Origin: Candidatus Gottesmanbacteria bacterium | GTDB lineage: Bacteria; Patescibacteriota; Microgenomatia; 2-02-FULL-39-11 | Length of the DNA: 18,131 nucleotides | Reading direction: 5' to 3' | Assembly (NCBI GenBank): GCA_016218275.1 | Contig: JACREK010000179.1 | Span: forward strand, 1 to 18,131 | Shown: piece after piece, positions 1 through 6,390 of the stretch | Layout: each line of letters begins with the position of its first letter | How positions within the stretch are numbered: the stretch's first letter is position 1 | Translations under genes and position numbers: made by a program | Notes under the pieces: generated by a model | What the model was told of the DNA's origin: nothing | Database searches by the model: none | What the model saw: the letters and a program-made list of their open reading frames with translations, nothing else

Positions 1-382
1 CCAGACCATTTCTGGATGCGGGAATTTTGTTGTGGCTAAATTACAAAAATTTGCATTCACTGAAATATTTTTCTCAAAATTGCCTACGCAATCAAAGTTT
101 TTTAGACTATAAATTAAAGAGGTGGGGTAATGTCAGGTGAAAACTCTATCCTCCATACTTCCTTCCCCAGTTGGTTAAAGGAGTTTAATTTCTAGCACGC
201 TGTTGATCATATTTTCCCCATATTTCTCTTTCCCAAAGTTATCCACATCTTTTTTAATAACTTATTTGGACTGCCAAATCAAGCTAATTTTATAAAATAA
301 GACTATAAGCCATGGCACTTTTGGACATCCTGATATTATAGGTTGACAAACATATTGCTAAGTGCTATATTTTCGGTAAAGT
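1..382. other. Intergenic region without a convincing gene
   Basis: No reading frame of useful length is supported on either strand. Visible items are a short hairpin at the left edge (CCAGA 1-5 with TCTGG 11-15), a small perfect stem-loop (ATTTGG 264-269 with CCAAAT 274-279), one consensus DnaA-box 9-mer at 239-247, and the promoter at 343-371. A 21-codon frame from 130, preceded by a purine-rich stretch, is too short to call. Confidence 0.6.
343..371 (+). promoter_or_regulatory. Consensus sigma70-type promoter for the 57-aa ORF
   Basis: TTGACA at 343-348 and TATATT at 366-371 are separated by exactly 17 bases. Transcription would be expected to start about 7 bases after the -10 box, near 378, leaving an untranslated leader of only about 5 bases before the ATG at 383. 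Confidence 0.7.
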
Positions 383-556
383 ATGAAACTAATAGCTTTA
401 TTTTCAGGCATAAAAAAAGAAACAGAAGTTCTTTTCAGCTCAGAGGAAGGAAAGACCCTAACCCAATATCGCCAGGAGCTACTAATTAAAATGGGAAGAA
501 AACAATTTGAAAAATTACAAGACTTAGGCTTATCTATACCAGTAAGCCTTGCCTAA
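383..556 (+). CDS. Small hypothetical protein, 57 aa
   Basis: The frame runs from ATG at 383 to TAA at 554-556 and encodes 57 residues, starting MKLIALFSGI and ending LGLSIPVSLA. I do not recognise the family. Residues 20-50 are rich in Lys, Glu, Gln and Leu and look helical; a hydrophobic start (residues 3-9) is too short for a clear membrane segment. Support for a real gene is the consensus promoter ending 11 bases before the ATG. There is no Shine-Dalgarno site, which fits the near-leaderless layout seen at other genes here. It stands alone on the plus strand, followed by a transposon-like element and a long hairpin that could end its transcript. It may be a remnant or a chance frame. Confidence 0.45.
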   Translation: MKLIALFSGIKKETEVLFSSEEGKTLTQYRQELLIKMGRKQFEKLQDLGLSIPVSLA

Positions 557-582
557 AAGATCTTTAAAAGGGTAAAAAAGAA

Positions 583-730
583 GACAACAAAAAAAGAGCA
601 TCGCTTTCGTTACTCAAATATAAGTTCAGGTACGATAAGCAATGCTCTTAGGGTAAATGGCAATTAGTCCTTCAGGCAGGAATAAAACTAAGTGCCGATA
701 ATAAAAATACACTAAGTATTTTTTGTTGTC
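583..730. mobile_element. MITE-like element with 12-bp TIRs and 5-bp target duplication
   Basis: The ends are a perfect 12-bp inverted repeat: GACAACAAAAAA at 583-594 and TTTTTTGTTGTC at 719-730. They are flanked by the same five bases, AAGAA, at 578-582 and 731-735, as expected for a target-site duplication, although the A-rich context weakens this. Just inside the left end is an imperfect hairpin (AAGAGCATCGC 594-604 with GCAATGCTCTT 639-649, extended by TCGT/ACGA). It has no coding capacity, so it would be mobilised in trans. Its left end resembles the sequence at 18025-18040, which starts a possible insertion sequence. Confidence 0.6.
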
Positions 731-810
731 AAGAAAAATACTCGAGGCAAAAATATATTTTTCTGGTTGTCAGATCAATATATTTCATGATTTTATTTTG
801 AGTTAAAATT

Positions 811-889
811 AAACCGTTTGCAATTAATATGGAGGTACAGTTCTTGGGCAGGGAACTGTATTTCCATAATGATTACAAACGGTTTTTTT
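811..889 (+). terminator. Very long hairpin followed by T tract
   Basis: AAACCGTTTG (811-820) pairs with CAAACGGTTT (876-885), and the helix continues inward through ATGGA/TCCAT and TACAGTTC/GAACTGTA to a small loop near 846-850. About 33 positions pair, with two clear mismatches. The non-Watson-Crick positions (834/862, 835/861, 825/871, 844/852, 845/851) are G-T on the plus strand, so plus-strand RNA forms G-U pairs whereas minus-strand RNA would have C-A mismatches. T7 at 883-889 follows on the plus strand. It lies 6 bases past the stop of the leftward PIN-TRAM gene, so it may also end that transcript, with a weaker T tract. Confidence 0.65.
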
Positions 890-894
890 GTAAA

Positions 895-1689
895 CTAAAT
901 TTTCTTGGCGAAAAGGATCTTGCCCGAGGCTGTTTGAATAACCCTGGCGACCACGACATCCAGCTCTTTGCCGATAAAATGACTGCCGCTTTCAACCACC
1001 AGCATTGTGCCGTCATCCAAATATCCTACTCCTTGGCTTGGATCTTTGCCGACGTGGGAAATTTTGATATGCATACTGTCACCTGGCACCGCAATCACCT
1101 TAAGACAATTAGCTAAAGCATTGATGTTGATCGCCGTCACGTTTTCAATCGTTGCCTTTTTTTCCAAATTATAGTCACAGGTGATAACCTTGCCTTTGTG
1201 CATTTTACTCATCTTAATCAGTTTCTCATCGACCTGCTGGCCATTAAAAATTTTCTCCTCATGCTCAGACAAAATCATCACCTTCATTTTTTTGGTTTTT
1301 TTAAGCTTCTCCAAAGCCTCCAGACCTTTTCGACCACGCTCGCGCTTGATCGTGTCTTGCGAATCGGCAATTCTTTTTAGCTCAAGCAGGATACTGGCCG
1401 GAATAACAATAATGCCGGTCATGAGACCGAGGTAAATAAGGTCAAAAATCCGGCCATCAATAATTGCTGAGGTATCAAGAAAAATGCCGTTTTCAATTTT
1501 TAATTTCTTCTGCTTCTTTTTTCTTCTTTTATGTACCAGCATCCCCGGCAAACGGGACATGAGCGTCCTTGAAACTTCATCGGCAATAGCGCCAATTAAA
1601 TTGGGGTTAAAACCCGGCGCTTTTTTAATTTCCGGCTTGTCTGCTGACAAAGAGGCAACTAGAACTGCTTGTTTTTCTTCTTTTTCCAT
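895..1689 (-). CDS. PIN domain-TRAM domain protein (YacL-like, without membrane segments)
   Basis: 264 residues. The PIN nuclease core starts at FLDTSAIIDGR (70-80), with acidic residues D72 and D78, then E103 in LLELKRIAD, D154 and D172 in TCDYN: the pattern of Mg-dependent PIN RNases. A TRAM RNA-binding domain fills about 202-264 (PGDSMHIKISHVGKDPSQGV onward). Bacterial PIN-TRAM proteins such as Bacillus YacL usually have N-terminal membrane helices; here they are replaced by a 50-residue soluble stretch and a basic patch (HKRRKKKQKKLK, 53-64), so this form is probably cytosolic. The substrate is unknown; RNA is likely. It starts 24 bases after radA ends, on the same strand, so the two probably share a transcript. 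No clear ribosome-binding site is seen. The domain call is firm, the role is not. Confidence 0.88.
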   Translation of the reverse strand: MEKEEKQAVLVASLSADKPEIKKAPGFNPNLIGAIADEVSRTLMSRLPGMLVHKRRKKKQKKLKIENGIFLDTSAIIDGRIFDLIYLGLMTGIIVIPASILLELKRIADSQDTIKRERGRKGLEALEKLKKTKKMKVMILSEHEEKIFNGQQVDEKLIKMSKMHKGKVITCDYNLEKKATIENVTAININALANCLKVIAVPGDSMHIKISHVGKDPSQGVGYLDDGTMLVVESGSHFIGKELDVVVARVIQTASGKILFAKKI

Positions 1690-1713
1690 AAAAATAAAAT
1701 TCTAAATTCGAGT

Positions 1714-3219
1714 TTACTTTAAAGATGCTATAACCTCTTTAAGCGTCTTATGCGTCTTGGCTGTAATAACTTTTTTGTAACCCATTTTTTCTGCCTCTTT
1801 CTTTCTTTTTTCCAGGCCATTTACTCCCCGCAGCTCGCCTAGCAAACCGACCTCGGCAATGCCAACCGTTGTTTCCAAAGCAATATTCTGGAGGCTTGAA
1901 TATACCGCAAGACAAATCCCTAAGTCAATCGCCGGATCCGAAAGCCGAAGTCCCCCTGCGACATTGACAAAAACATCAGTGGTATCCAAAGGCAACCGGC
2001 AATGCTTTTGCAAAACCGCCAACAAGAGTTCTACCCGTCTGGCATCGACACCAGACACAACTCTACGTGGCATGGGAAGCCGCGAGGACACAGTTAAGGC
2101 CTGCAGCTCGACTAAGAATGCCCGTGACCCTTCAAGAATTGCTACAAGGACGCTACCCGGCACTTTATCATGCTTTTCACTTAAAAATAATTGCTCGGGA
2201 TTGATGGCGTCTTGCATGCCTTCTTCTTCCATGACAAAAATCCCCACTTCATCGACCGGACCAAAACGGTTTTTCAAACTTCTAAGAATTCTGGTCTTGG
2301 CAAATTTATCTCCCTCTAAAAAAAGCACGGTATCAACCATGTGTGAAAGTACCATCGGTCCGGCGACCATTCCTTCTTTGGTAACGTGTCCAACAATAAT
2401 CACCGGGATATTAAAAGCCTTCGCAACCCGCACAAATTGCAAAGCAGAATAGCGCACCTGTCCAACCGATCCCGAGAGACCTGATACATTTTGTGACTCA
2501 ACGGTTTGGATCGAATCGACAATCACTAAATCCGGTTTGATCGCCTCAATTTGTCCGACAATCGCATCCGTATCGGTCATCGCAAGTAATAATAAATTGT
2601 CATCTATTCCAAAATTATTTTTGGCTGCGATACGTTCCGCCCGCATTTTAATCTGCTCTACCGACTCTTCACCAGAAACGTACAAAACCTTGTAGGAAAC
2701 CATTTGTCCTGTTTCAGATGAACTGAAAGTCGACTTCCTTGCATTGTCAGCCTCCTTAAAAGTTTGTTGTCGACTTTCACTTAGCGAGCTAGGTGACTTC
2801 AGGGATTTATGTTTTGTTTCGCGAGCGTCATCTGAAATCAGTGATAAATGGTTTCCCAAAATAGAACCCCGAGCTAAAGATAAAGCGAGCTGCAGCAGCA
2901 AGGTCGACTTCCCGACTCCCGGATCGCCGGCAATTAAGATTACCGATCCACCCACAATCCCTCCGCCCAAAACTGTATTCAATTCATTGAAATTAGTCTG
3001 TATTCGCGATCTTTCTGAATACACAATTTCATTAAGTTTTTGGGGCTTGGCTGCAATTTGAGGTGATAAACCACCCGTCCTTTGTTCAATATTCTTTGCC
3101 ACATGAAACTCCTTCATGCTGTTCCAACTACCGCATTCGGGACATTTACCAAGCCAACTGGGGCTATCGTAACCACATTCCTGGCAGACAAAATTAGTTA
3201 TTATTTTGGCCTTTTTCAT
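1714..3219 (-). CDS. radA: DNA repair protein RadA (RecA/Lon-like branch-migration ATPase)
   Basis: 501 residues. RadA drives branch migration of recombination intermediates. Domains in order: a four-Cys zinc finger (C12, C15, C26, C29), a RecA-type ATPase with Walker A GDPGVGKST (98-106) and Walker B LVIVDS (231-236), the RadA-specific KNRFG motif (316-320), and a C-terminal Lon-like domain (about 350-500). RadA is normally about 450-460 residues; the excess is a 54-residue insert at 122-175, between the Walker A helix and the strand KVLYVSGEES, coinciding exactly with an inverted-repeat DNA element. The ATG at 3219 is supported by TATAAT ending 6 bases upstream, predicting a leaderless mRNA. 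The gene follows the S1 gene by 59 bases and leads into the PIN-TRAM gene. Confidence 0.96.
   Translation of the reverse strand: MKKAKIITNFVCQECGYDSPSWLGKCPECGSWNSMKEFHVAKNIEQRTGGLSPQIAAKPQKLNEIVYSERSRIQTNFNELNTVLGGGIVGGSVILIAGDPGVGKSTLLLQLALSLARGSILGNHLSLISDDARETKHKSLKSPSSLSESRQQTFKEADNARKSTFSSSETGQMVSYKVLYVSGEESVEQIKMRAERIAAKNNFGIDDNLLLLAMTDTDAIVGQIEAIKPDLVIVDSIQTVESQNVSGLSGSVGQVRYSALQFVRVAKAFNIPVIIVGHVTKEGMVAGPMVLSHMVDTVLFLEGDKFAKTRILRSLKNRFGPVDEVGIFVMEEEGMQDAINPEQLFLSEKHDKVPGSVLVAILEGSRAFLVELQALTVSSRLPMPRRVVSGVDARRVELLLAVLQKHCRLPLDTTDVFVNVAGGLRLSDPAIDLGICLAVYSSLQNIALETTVGIAEVGLLGELRGVNGLEKRKKEAEKMGYKKVITAKTHKTLKEVIASLK
2695..2856. repeat. In-frame inverted-repeat insertion inside radA (54 codons)
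   Basis: The outer arms are 2695-2721 (begins GGAAACCATTTGTC, ends TTTCAGATGA) and 2828-2856 (its near-perfect reverse complement, with one substitution or two and two single-base gaps). A second, inner perfect pair is GAAAGTCGAC (2725-2734) and GTCGACTTTC (2769-2778). The element spans exactly codons 122-175 of radA. The encoded segment is Ser/Lys/Glu-rich and has no counterpart in typical RadA proteins, so it is probably a tolerated surface loop. This resembles the known class of palindromic elements that insert in frame into Rickettsia genes. Confidence 0.75.
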
Positions 3220-3225
3220 AAATCT

Positions 3226-3231
3226 ATTATA
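3226..3231 (-). promoter_or_regulatory. -10 box of radA, leaderless arrangement
   Basis: On the minus strand a perfect TATAAT occupies 3231-3226 and only 6 bases separate it from the ATG at 3219, so the predicted transcript begins at or next to the start codon. A good -35 box is not evident at the matching distance. Confidence 0.55.
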
Positions 3232-3278
3232 GTACGAGGCAAAGAAAAATAGAAACTAAGAGGAACAATCAAACAAAC

Positions 3279-4367
3279 CTATCTATACATCAACGGTTTT
3301 TCTTTAAGGACTGGTACGACAATGATCTTGTGCTTTCTTTTGTCGTGTTCGGCAACGGTGACGATAACGGTTTGTCCGGTAGTATAAGTTGTGGTTGGCG
3401 GGATCTTTTCCTTTTTAATAAAGCCTTCGACACCCTCAGCTAAAGCAACAGTCACACCATTCTCAGAGACATTGATCACTTCCCCACTGACTTTTTTATC
3501 AACGGGATATTCTTCCATGCGTTTTTCAAAAGGATCTTTAGTTAAGCGCTTAATCGAAAGATTTACTCTTCGGTTTTCTTCATCAAAGCGGGAAATAGCG
3601 GCATCAATTTCGTCGCCGGCCTTGTACATTACGGTCAAATCGTCAACTTTATCCCAAGCAACCTCAGAAATATGAATAAAGCCTTCAAGTACTTGTCCTG
3701 AGCCTGCCGAAGGATTAACTTGAAAAGTAACGAAGATACCAAAAGATGAAACATTGGTGATTTTTGCCTTAACTTTATCACCTATTTTAAGTGCCTTGAT
3801 AACTTTAGCAAAATCTTCACCGGAAACAGCCGGTTTCTGAGAAAAGATTATTTTATTATCTTTACGGTTTAACTCAAGTACAGTTACTTTAACACTCTGT
3901 CCGACACTCAAATCGCCCTGAGAAACGTGTGATTGTGGCAAAAATCCGGAAACACCAAACCCGGTAGTAACCAAATAGCCGGCTTTAGTTGCTTCAGCAA
4001 CCATTACCTCAACCGCTTCTTTACTTTTTTCTAACTCGTCTAATTTTTTCCAGGAAATATCCCCTAGAAAACGGCGCAGTGATACGACCGGATTGCCATT
4101 TTCTGACTCAGGATTAAGGACATTAACCTCAACAGTATCCCCTACTTTAAACATCGAAAGAATGGTATGCATAATATTTCTATCTTTCTCCAACACTACA
4201 GCCTCAGTCTTGGCTCCCACATCAACAGTAATTTCACCACTTGATAACTTAGTAATTTTACCTTTAACGGATTCTCCTTTTCTAAGCGGTACAAATTTGC
4301 TTTGGTGTTTGGCCAAAAGAGCAGCCATCGCGCTTTGAGGTTTATTTGCTGAAGTTTGTGATGCCAT
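3279..4367 (-). CDS. rpsA: Ribosomal protein S1-like protein with four S1 domains
   Basis: 362 residues carrying four S1 (OB-fold) RNA-binding repeats at about 31-97, 115-177, 194-273 and 290-350; the third (KIGDKVKAKITNVSSFGIFV ... EGFIHISEVAW) is the best match. Bacterial S1 binds mRNA on the 30S subunit and helps initiation; the short four-domain form is common in several phyla, so rpsA is likely but another S1-family RNA-binding protein is possible. The third domain has a 9-residue insert, NPSAGSGQV (218-226), from a short repeat. The ATG at 4367 follows a weak purine stretch (AAAGG) about 10 bases upstream and a promoter at 4401-4429. Many genes in this window lack Shine-Dalgarno sites, so an S1-type mRNA binder is of interest here. 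Confidence 0.88.
   Translation of the reverse strand: MASQTSANKPQSAMAALLAKHQSKFVPLRKGESVKGKITKLSSGEITVDVGAKTEAVVLEKDRNIMHTILSMFKVGDTVEVNVLNPESENGNPVVSLRRFLGDISWKKLDELEKSKEAVEVMVAEATKAGYLVTTGFGVSGFLPQSHVSQGDLSVGQSVKVTVLELNRKDNKIIFSQKPAVSGEDFAKVIKALKIGDKVKAKITNVSSFGIFVTFQVNPSAGSGQVLEGFIHISEVAWDKVDDLTVMYKAGDEIDAAISRFDEENRRVNLSIKRLTKDPFEKRMEEYPVDKKVSGEVINVSENGVTVALAEGVEGFIKKEKIPPTTTYTTGQTVIVTVAEHDKRKHKIIVVPVLKEKPLMYR
3690..3716. repeat. Short repeat inserted in frame in the S1 gene
   Basis: The coding-strand core CCTTCGGCAGGCTCAGGA lies at 3697-3714 region and encodes NPSAGSGQV (residues 218-226) within the third S1 domain, between FGIFVTF and LEGFIHISEV, where S1 domains normally have only a short loop. 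Closely similar strings (CCTTCGACAGGCTCAGGAC and variants) recur, from memory, in many Patescibacteria and Chloroflexi genomes, both between and inside genes. Copy number in this genome cannot be seen from one window. Confidence 0.6.
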
Positions 4368-4400
4368 TAGTCATAAGCCTTTCTATAAAAAGATGGTGTA

Positions 4401-4429
4401 AGTATACCATTATCCAGAGATAGTCGCAA
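4401..4429 (-). promoter_or_regulatory. Promoter of the S1 gene
   Basis: Minus-strand TTGCGA (4429-4424) and TATACT (4406-4401) are spaced by 17 bases. The predicted leader to the ATG at 4367 is about 27 bases, longer than for the leaderless genes in this window. Confidence 0.6.
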
Positions 4430-4438
4430 TAACTAGGA

Positions 4439-4720
4439 TTAAACCAATCCTCTAGGACATGATACGGTTATGATATTTCTTCGCCCTCTTCGCACTAGGG
4501 TAGGAACTGACCCGCCCACGGAAGTCTCTGTAGGGCTTGAGCTCTGAGATCGTCCCCTTGCCAAAGCTTCAACAATATGTGGTGGACGCGATGCAGTTAA
4601 AACTCTGTCCACGTCTGATTGTCCTGATGGACTACAATCTCCAGCCGGACGATGACCTATTACCATACCATTAGCGTCACGGACTAAAAGTTCTGGGGGT
4701 ATTTTTTTCTCTATTGTCAT
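4439..4720 (-). CDS. Small hypothetical protein, 93 aa, leaderless
   Basis: I do not recognise this family. The frame is open upstream to a TTG at 4771, but the ATG at 4720 is the better start: a perfect consensus promoter (TTGACA, 17 bases, TATAAT) ends 7 bases before it, so the transcript would begin at the ATG, and the longer start would lie upstream of transcription. The 93-residue product starts MTIEKKIPPELL, is rich in Ser, Pro, Gly and Arg, and has a basic segment near the end (VRRGRRN). No signal peptide or membrane helix is seen. It sits between the rRNA terminator and the S1 promoter. The stop codon lies in a small hairpin (CTAGGATT 4433-4440 with AATCCTCTAG 4446-4455). The promoter makes a real transcript likely; the protein itself is less certain. 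Confidence 0.5.
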   Translation of the reverse strand: MTIEKKIPPELLVRDANGMVIGHRPAGDCSPSGQSDVDRVLTASRPPHIVEALARGRSQSSSPTETSVGGSVPTLVRRGRRNIITVSCPRGLV

Positions 4721-4727
4721 AAAAGGA

Positions 4728-4756
4728 ATTATATGTCCAGAGAAATCGTCTGTCAA
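4728..4756 (-). promoter_or_regulatory. Perfect consensus promoter of the 93-aa gene
   Basis: Minus-strand TTGACA (4756-4751), 17-base spacer, TATAAT (4733-4728). Both hexamers match the sigma70 consensus in full. Seven bases separate the -10 box from the ATG at 4720, predicting a leaderless mRNA. It begins only about 14 bases after the rRNA terminator. Confidence 0.8.
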
Positions 4757-4769
4757 GAATTTTTCCACC

Positions 4770-4795
4770 AAAAAACCGCCCTTACTGGCGGTTTT
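4770..4795 (-). terminator. Rho-independent terminator of the rRNA unit
   Basis: On the minus strand the stem CCGCC/GGCGG, extended by A-T pairs (4787-4795 with 4772-4780, loop 4781-4786), is followed by a run of six T (4775-4770). It lies about 50 bases beyond the 3' end of 5S. The plus strand also has a short T run, so it may work in both directions. Confidence 0.85.
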
Positions 4796-4846
4796 GTTGG
4801 ATCTTGTGAAGAGAAATCTGATTTAGGGCTTCAAAAGTAAAAAATC

Positions 4847-4958
4847 TCTGGCGATGACCTATTGTCCCATAAATAAATACAGTATCGTAGGCGCTAACAC
4901 GTTTCACTTCTCTGTTCGGAATGGGAAGAGGTGGTGCCATGTCGCTCAGATCACCAGA
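4847..4958 (-). rRNA. rrf: 5S ribosomal RNA
   Basis: About 112 bases. The 5' end (TCTGGTGA) pairs with the 3' end (TCGCCAGA) to form helix I. The internal conserved stretch on the RNA strand, CACCTCTTCCCATTCCGAAC followed by AGAAGTGAAA, is characteristic of bacterial 5S. Ends are placed by helix I pairing and may be off by a few bases. It is the last gene of the tRNA-Ala/23S/5S unit. Confidence 0.93.
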
Positions 4959-4983
4959 AAATTTCTACTTTCAAAGAACACCT

Positions 4984-5052
4984 ACTAGATTTTAGTTCTT
5001 AGTGATTAGTTTTTTACTACTAAATCCTAAGCCCTAACTACTAATCCCTAGC
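4984..5052. repeat. TTAGT/ACTAA-word palindrome in the 23S-5S spacer
   Basis: The left half repeats the word TTAGT (around 4991, 5000, 5006) and the right half repeats ACTAA and CTAA (around 5019, 5027, 5035, 5039), separated by a T run at 5010-5015. The whole can fold as an irregular hairpin bounded by CTAG at 4984 and 5048. It may be a spacer processing structure or degenerate repeat DNA. Confidence 0.4.
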
Positions 5053-5221
5053 GGATGGCTCCTTAATAAGTGAAGAGATAGTCTTAAATAAAAATTTACC
5101 TTCGACCATTAGTACTGGTAAGCTCAACACATTACTGTGCTTACACTGCCAGCCTATCAACCTGATAGTCTCTCAGGGGTCTTTCGAGTCTTGCGACTCA
5201 TCGAGATCTTATCTTGGAGGC

Positions 5222-5254
<33 letters not shown>

Positions 5255-5395
5255 GTTGGGAATCTAGCTACTCGGCAGTGCTCCTATTAGGAAACAACCG
5301 ACACACCAGGGATTCCCTCATCCCAGTCCTCTCGTACTAGGGACGAATCTCCTCAAATCTCAAACGGGCATACAGGATAGAGACCGAACTGTCTT

Positions 5396-5430
<35 letters not shown>

Positions 5431-5491
5431 CCGGCGAACAGCCGGACCCTTGGAACCTTCTCCAGCTCCAGGATGTGATGAGCCGACATCG

Positions 5492-5843
5492 CGTAAATCA
5501 TTTGTTACCAAATGCGCTGACTATACCTTCATCCTCTATATCATTAGAGGAGCTAGTCTTATGATAGAAATTATAGATTTTCCTTCGACAAGCGAAGAAA
5601 AAATTTCTATCTCACCACACTTACATAAATAAATGTAGATCAGTCGATACAGAAAAACAAATTCAAAGTGCAAAATGCAAACTTTAAAATTGTTTCTCCT
5701 CGGTATTGACCACTATCTGTTCGCCAAATAATGGTGTCCACCGATTTGAACTAGTATTTTCTCTTATCCATCGTACGCTCTAACGTACTTGTTATGAATA
5801 ATCAGACTCGAATATTACTATTCGGGCGCCCCAATGTTAGTTA
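5492..5843 (-). mobile_element. ORF-less group I intron in 23S, at about E. coli position 2500
   Basis: The conserved RNA sequence GGCACCT|CGATGTCGGC (E. coli U2500/C2501) is split by 352 bases. Group I hallmarks are visible: the exon ends in U and the intron in G; the internal guide GGGCGCC pairs with exon GGCACCU, giving the U-G pair at the splice site and one A-C mismatch; P7 is formed by GACTA (plus 5519-5523) with TAGTC (5554-5558); P8 is a 6-bp stem between them (5533-5538 with 5545-5550); and the S-type element AAGGTATAGTC is present. No endonuclease gene is seen, so the intron is either an ancestral or a degenerate, non-homing form. Confidence 0.85.
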
Positions 5844-5882
5844 AGGTGCCAAACCGCATCGTCGCTGTGGACGCTTGGATGC

Positions 5883-5913
<31 letters not shown>

Positions 5914-6390
5914 GCCGTTAAGCTGTGTGCATACCACTATGCATCACAGGATCACTAACGCCTACTTTCGTACCTGCTCGACTTGTAAGTCTCGCAGTCA
6001 AGCTGGCTTTTGCGTTTACGCTATCATCATGATTTCCATCCATGATTAGCCAACCATTGCGCGGCTCCGTTGCGTTGTAGGAGCCTACCTCCCCAGTAAA
6101 ACTGCCCACCAAACACTGTCCCTCGCCCGTATTTTTGTGCGGGTCGAAGTTATGCTCACTCATCCCAAAGAGAGGTATTTCATTGTTGTCTAAACTCCCT
6201 CCTATTCTAAACAGTTGAAAAAAGCTTGCAAATGTTAAGCTACAGTAAAGCTCCCGGGGTCTTTTTGTCCATGTATACCTAGGCCGCGTCTTCACAGCCA
6301 TCTCAATTTCGCCGGGTAAATGATTAAGACAGTTACTCAGTCGTTCTACCTTTCGTGCGGGTCGGAACTTGCCCGACAAGGAACTTCGCT

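Larger units (their letters stand above)
557..894. other. Intergenic region rich in inverted repeats
   Basis: No gene is supported. The stretch holds a 148-bp transposon-like element (583-730), a stem-loop overlapping its right end (AGTATTTTT 715-723 with AAAAATACT 734-742), an AT palindrome at 749-762, and the long hairpin at 811-885. A frame entering at 829 on the plus strand is antisense to the PIN-TRAM gene and is not credible. Confidence 0.65.

Noticed and set aside
130..195. 21-codon frame with a GAGGTGG string upstream
   Set aside because: Too short, no recognisable product, and the spacing to the purine string is poor.
239..247. TTATCCACA, a consensus DnaA box, with a one-mismatch copy at 31-39
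   Set aside because: No cluster, no AT-rich unwinding region pattern and no dnaA or dnaN nearby; the same 9-mer also occurs by chance inside copA near 15542. Not enough for an origin.
829..1116. 95-codon plus-strand frame
   Set aside because: It begins inside the long hairpin and runs antisense through the PIN-TRAM gene.
4439..4771. Longer form of the 93-aa gene from a TTG at 4771
   Set aside because: Its first codons overlap the rRNA terminator T tract and the gene's own promoter; the ATG at 4720 fits the predicted transcription start.
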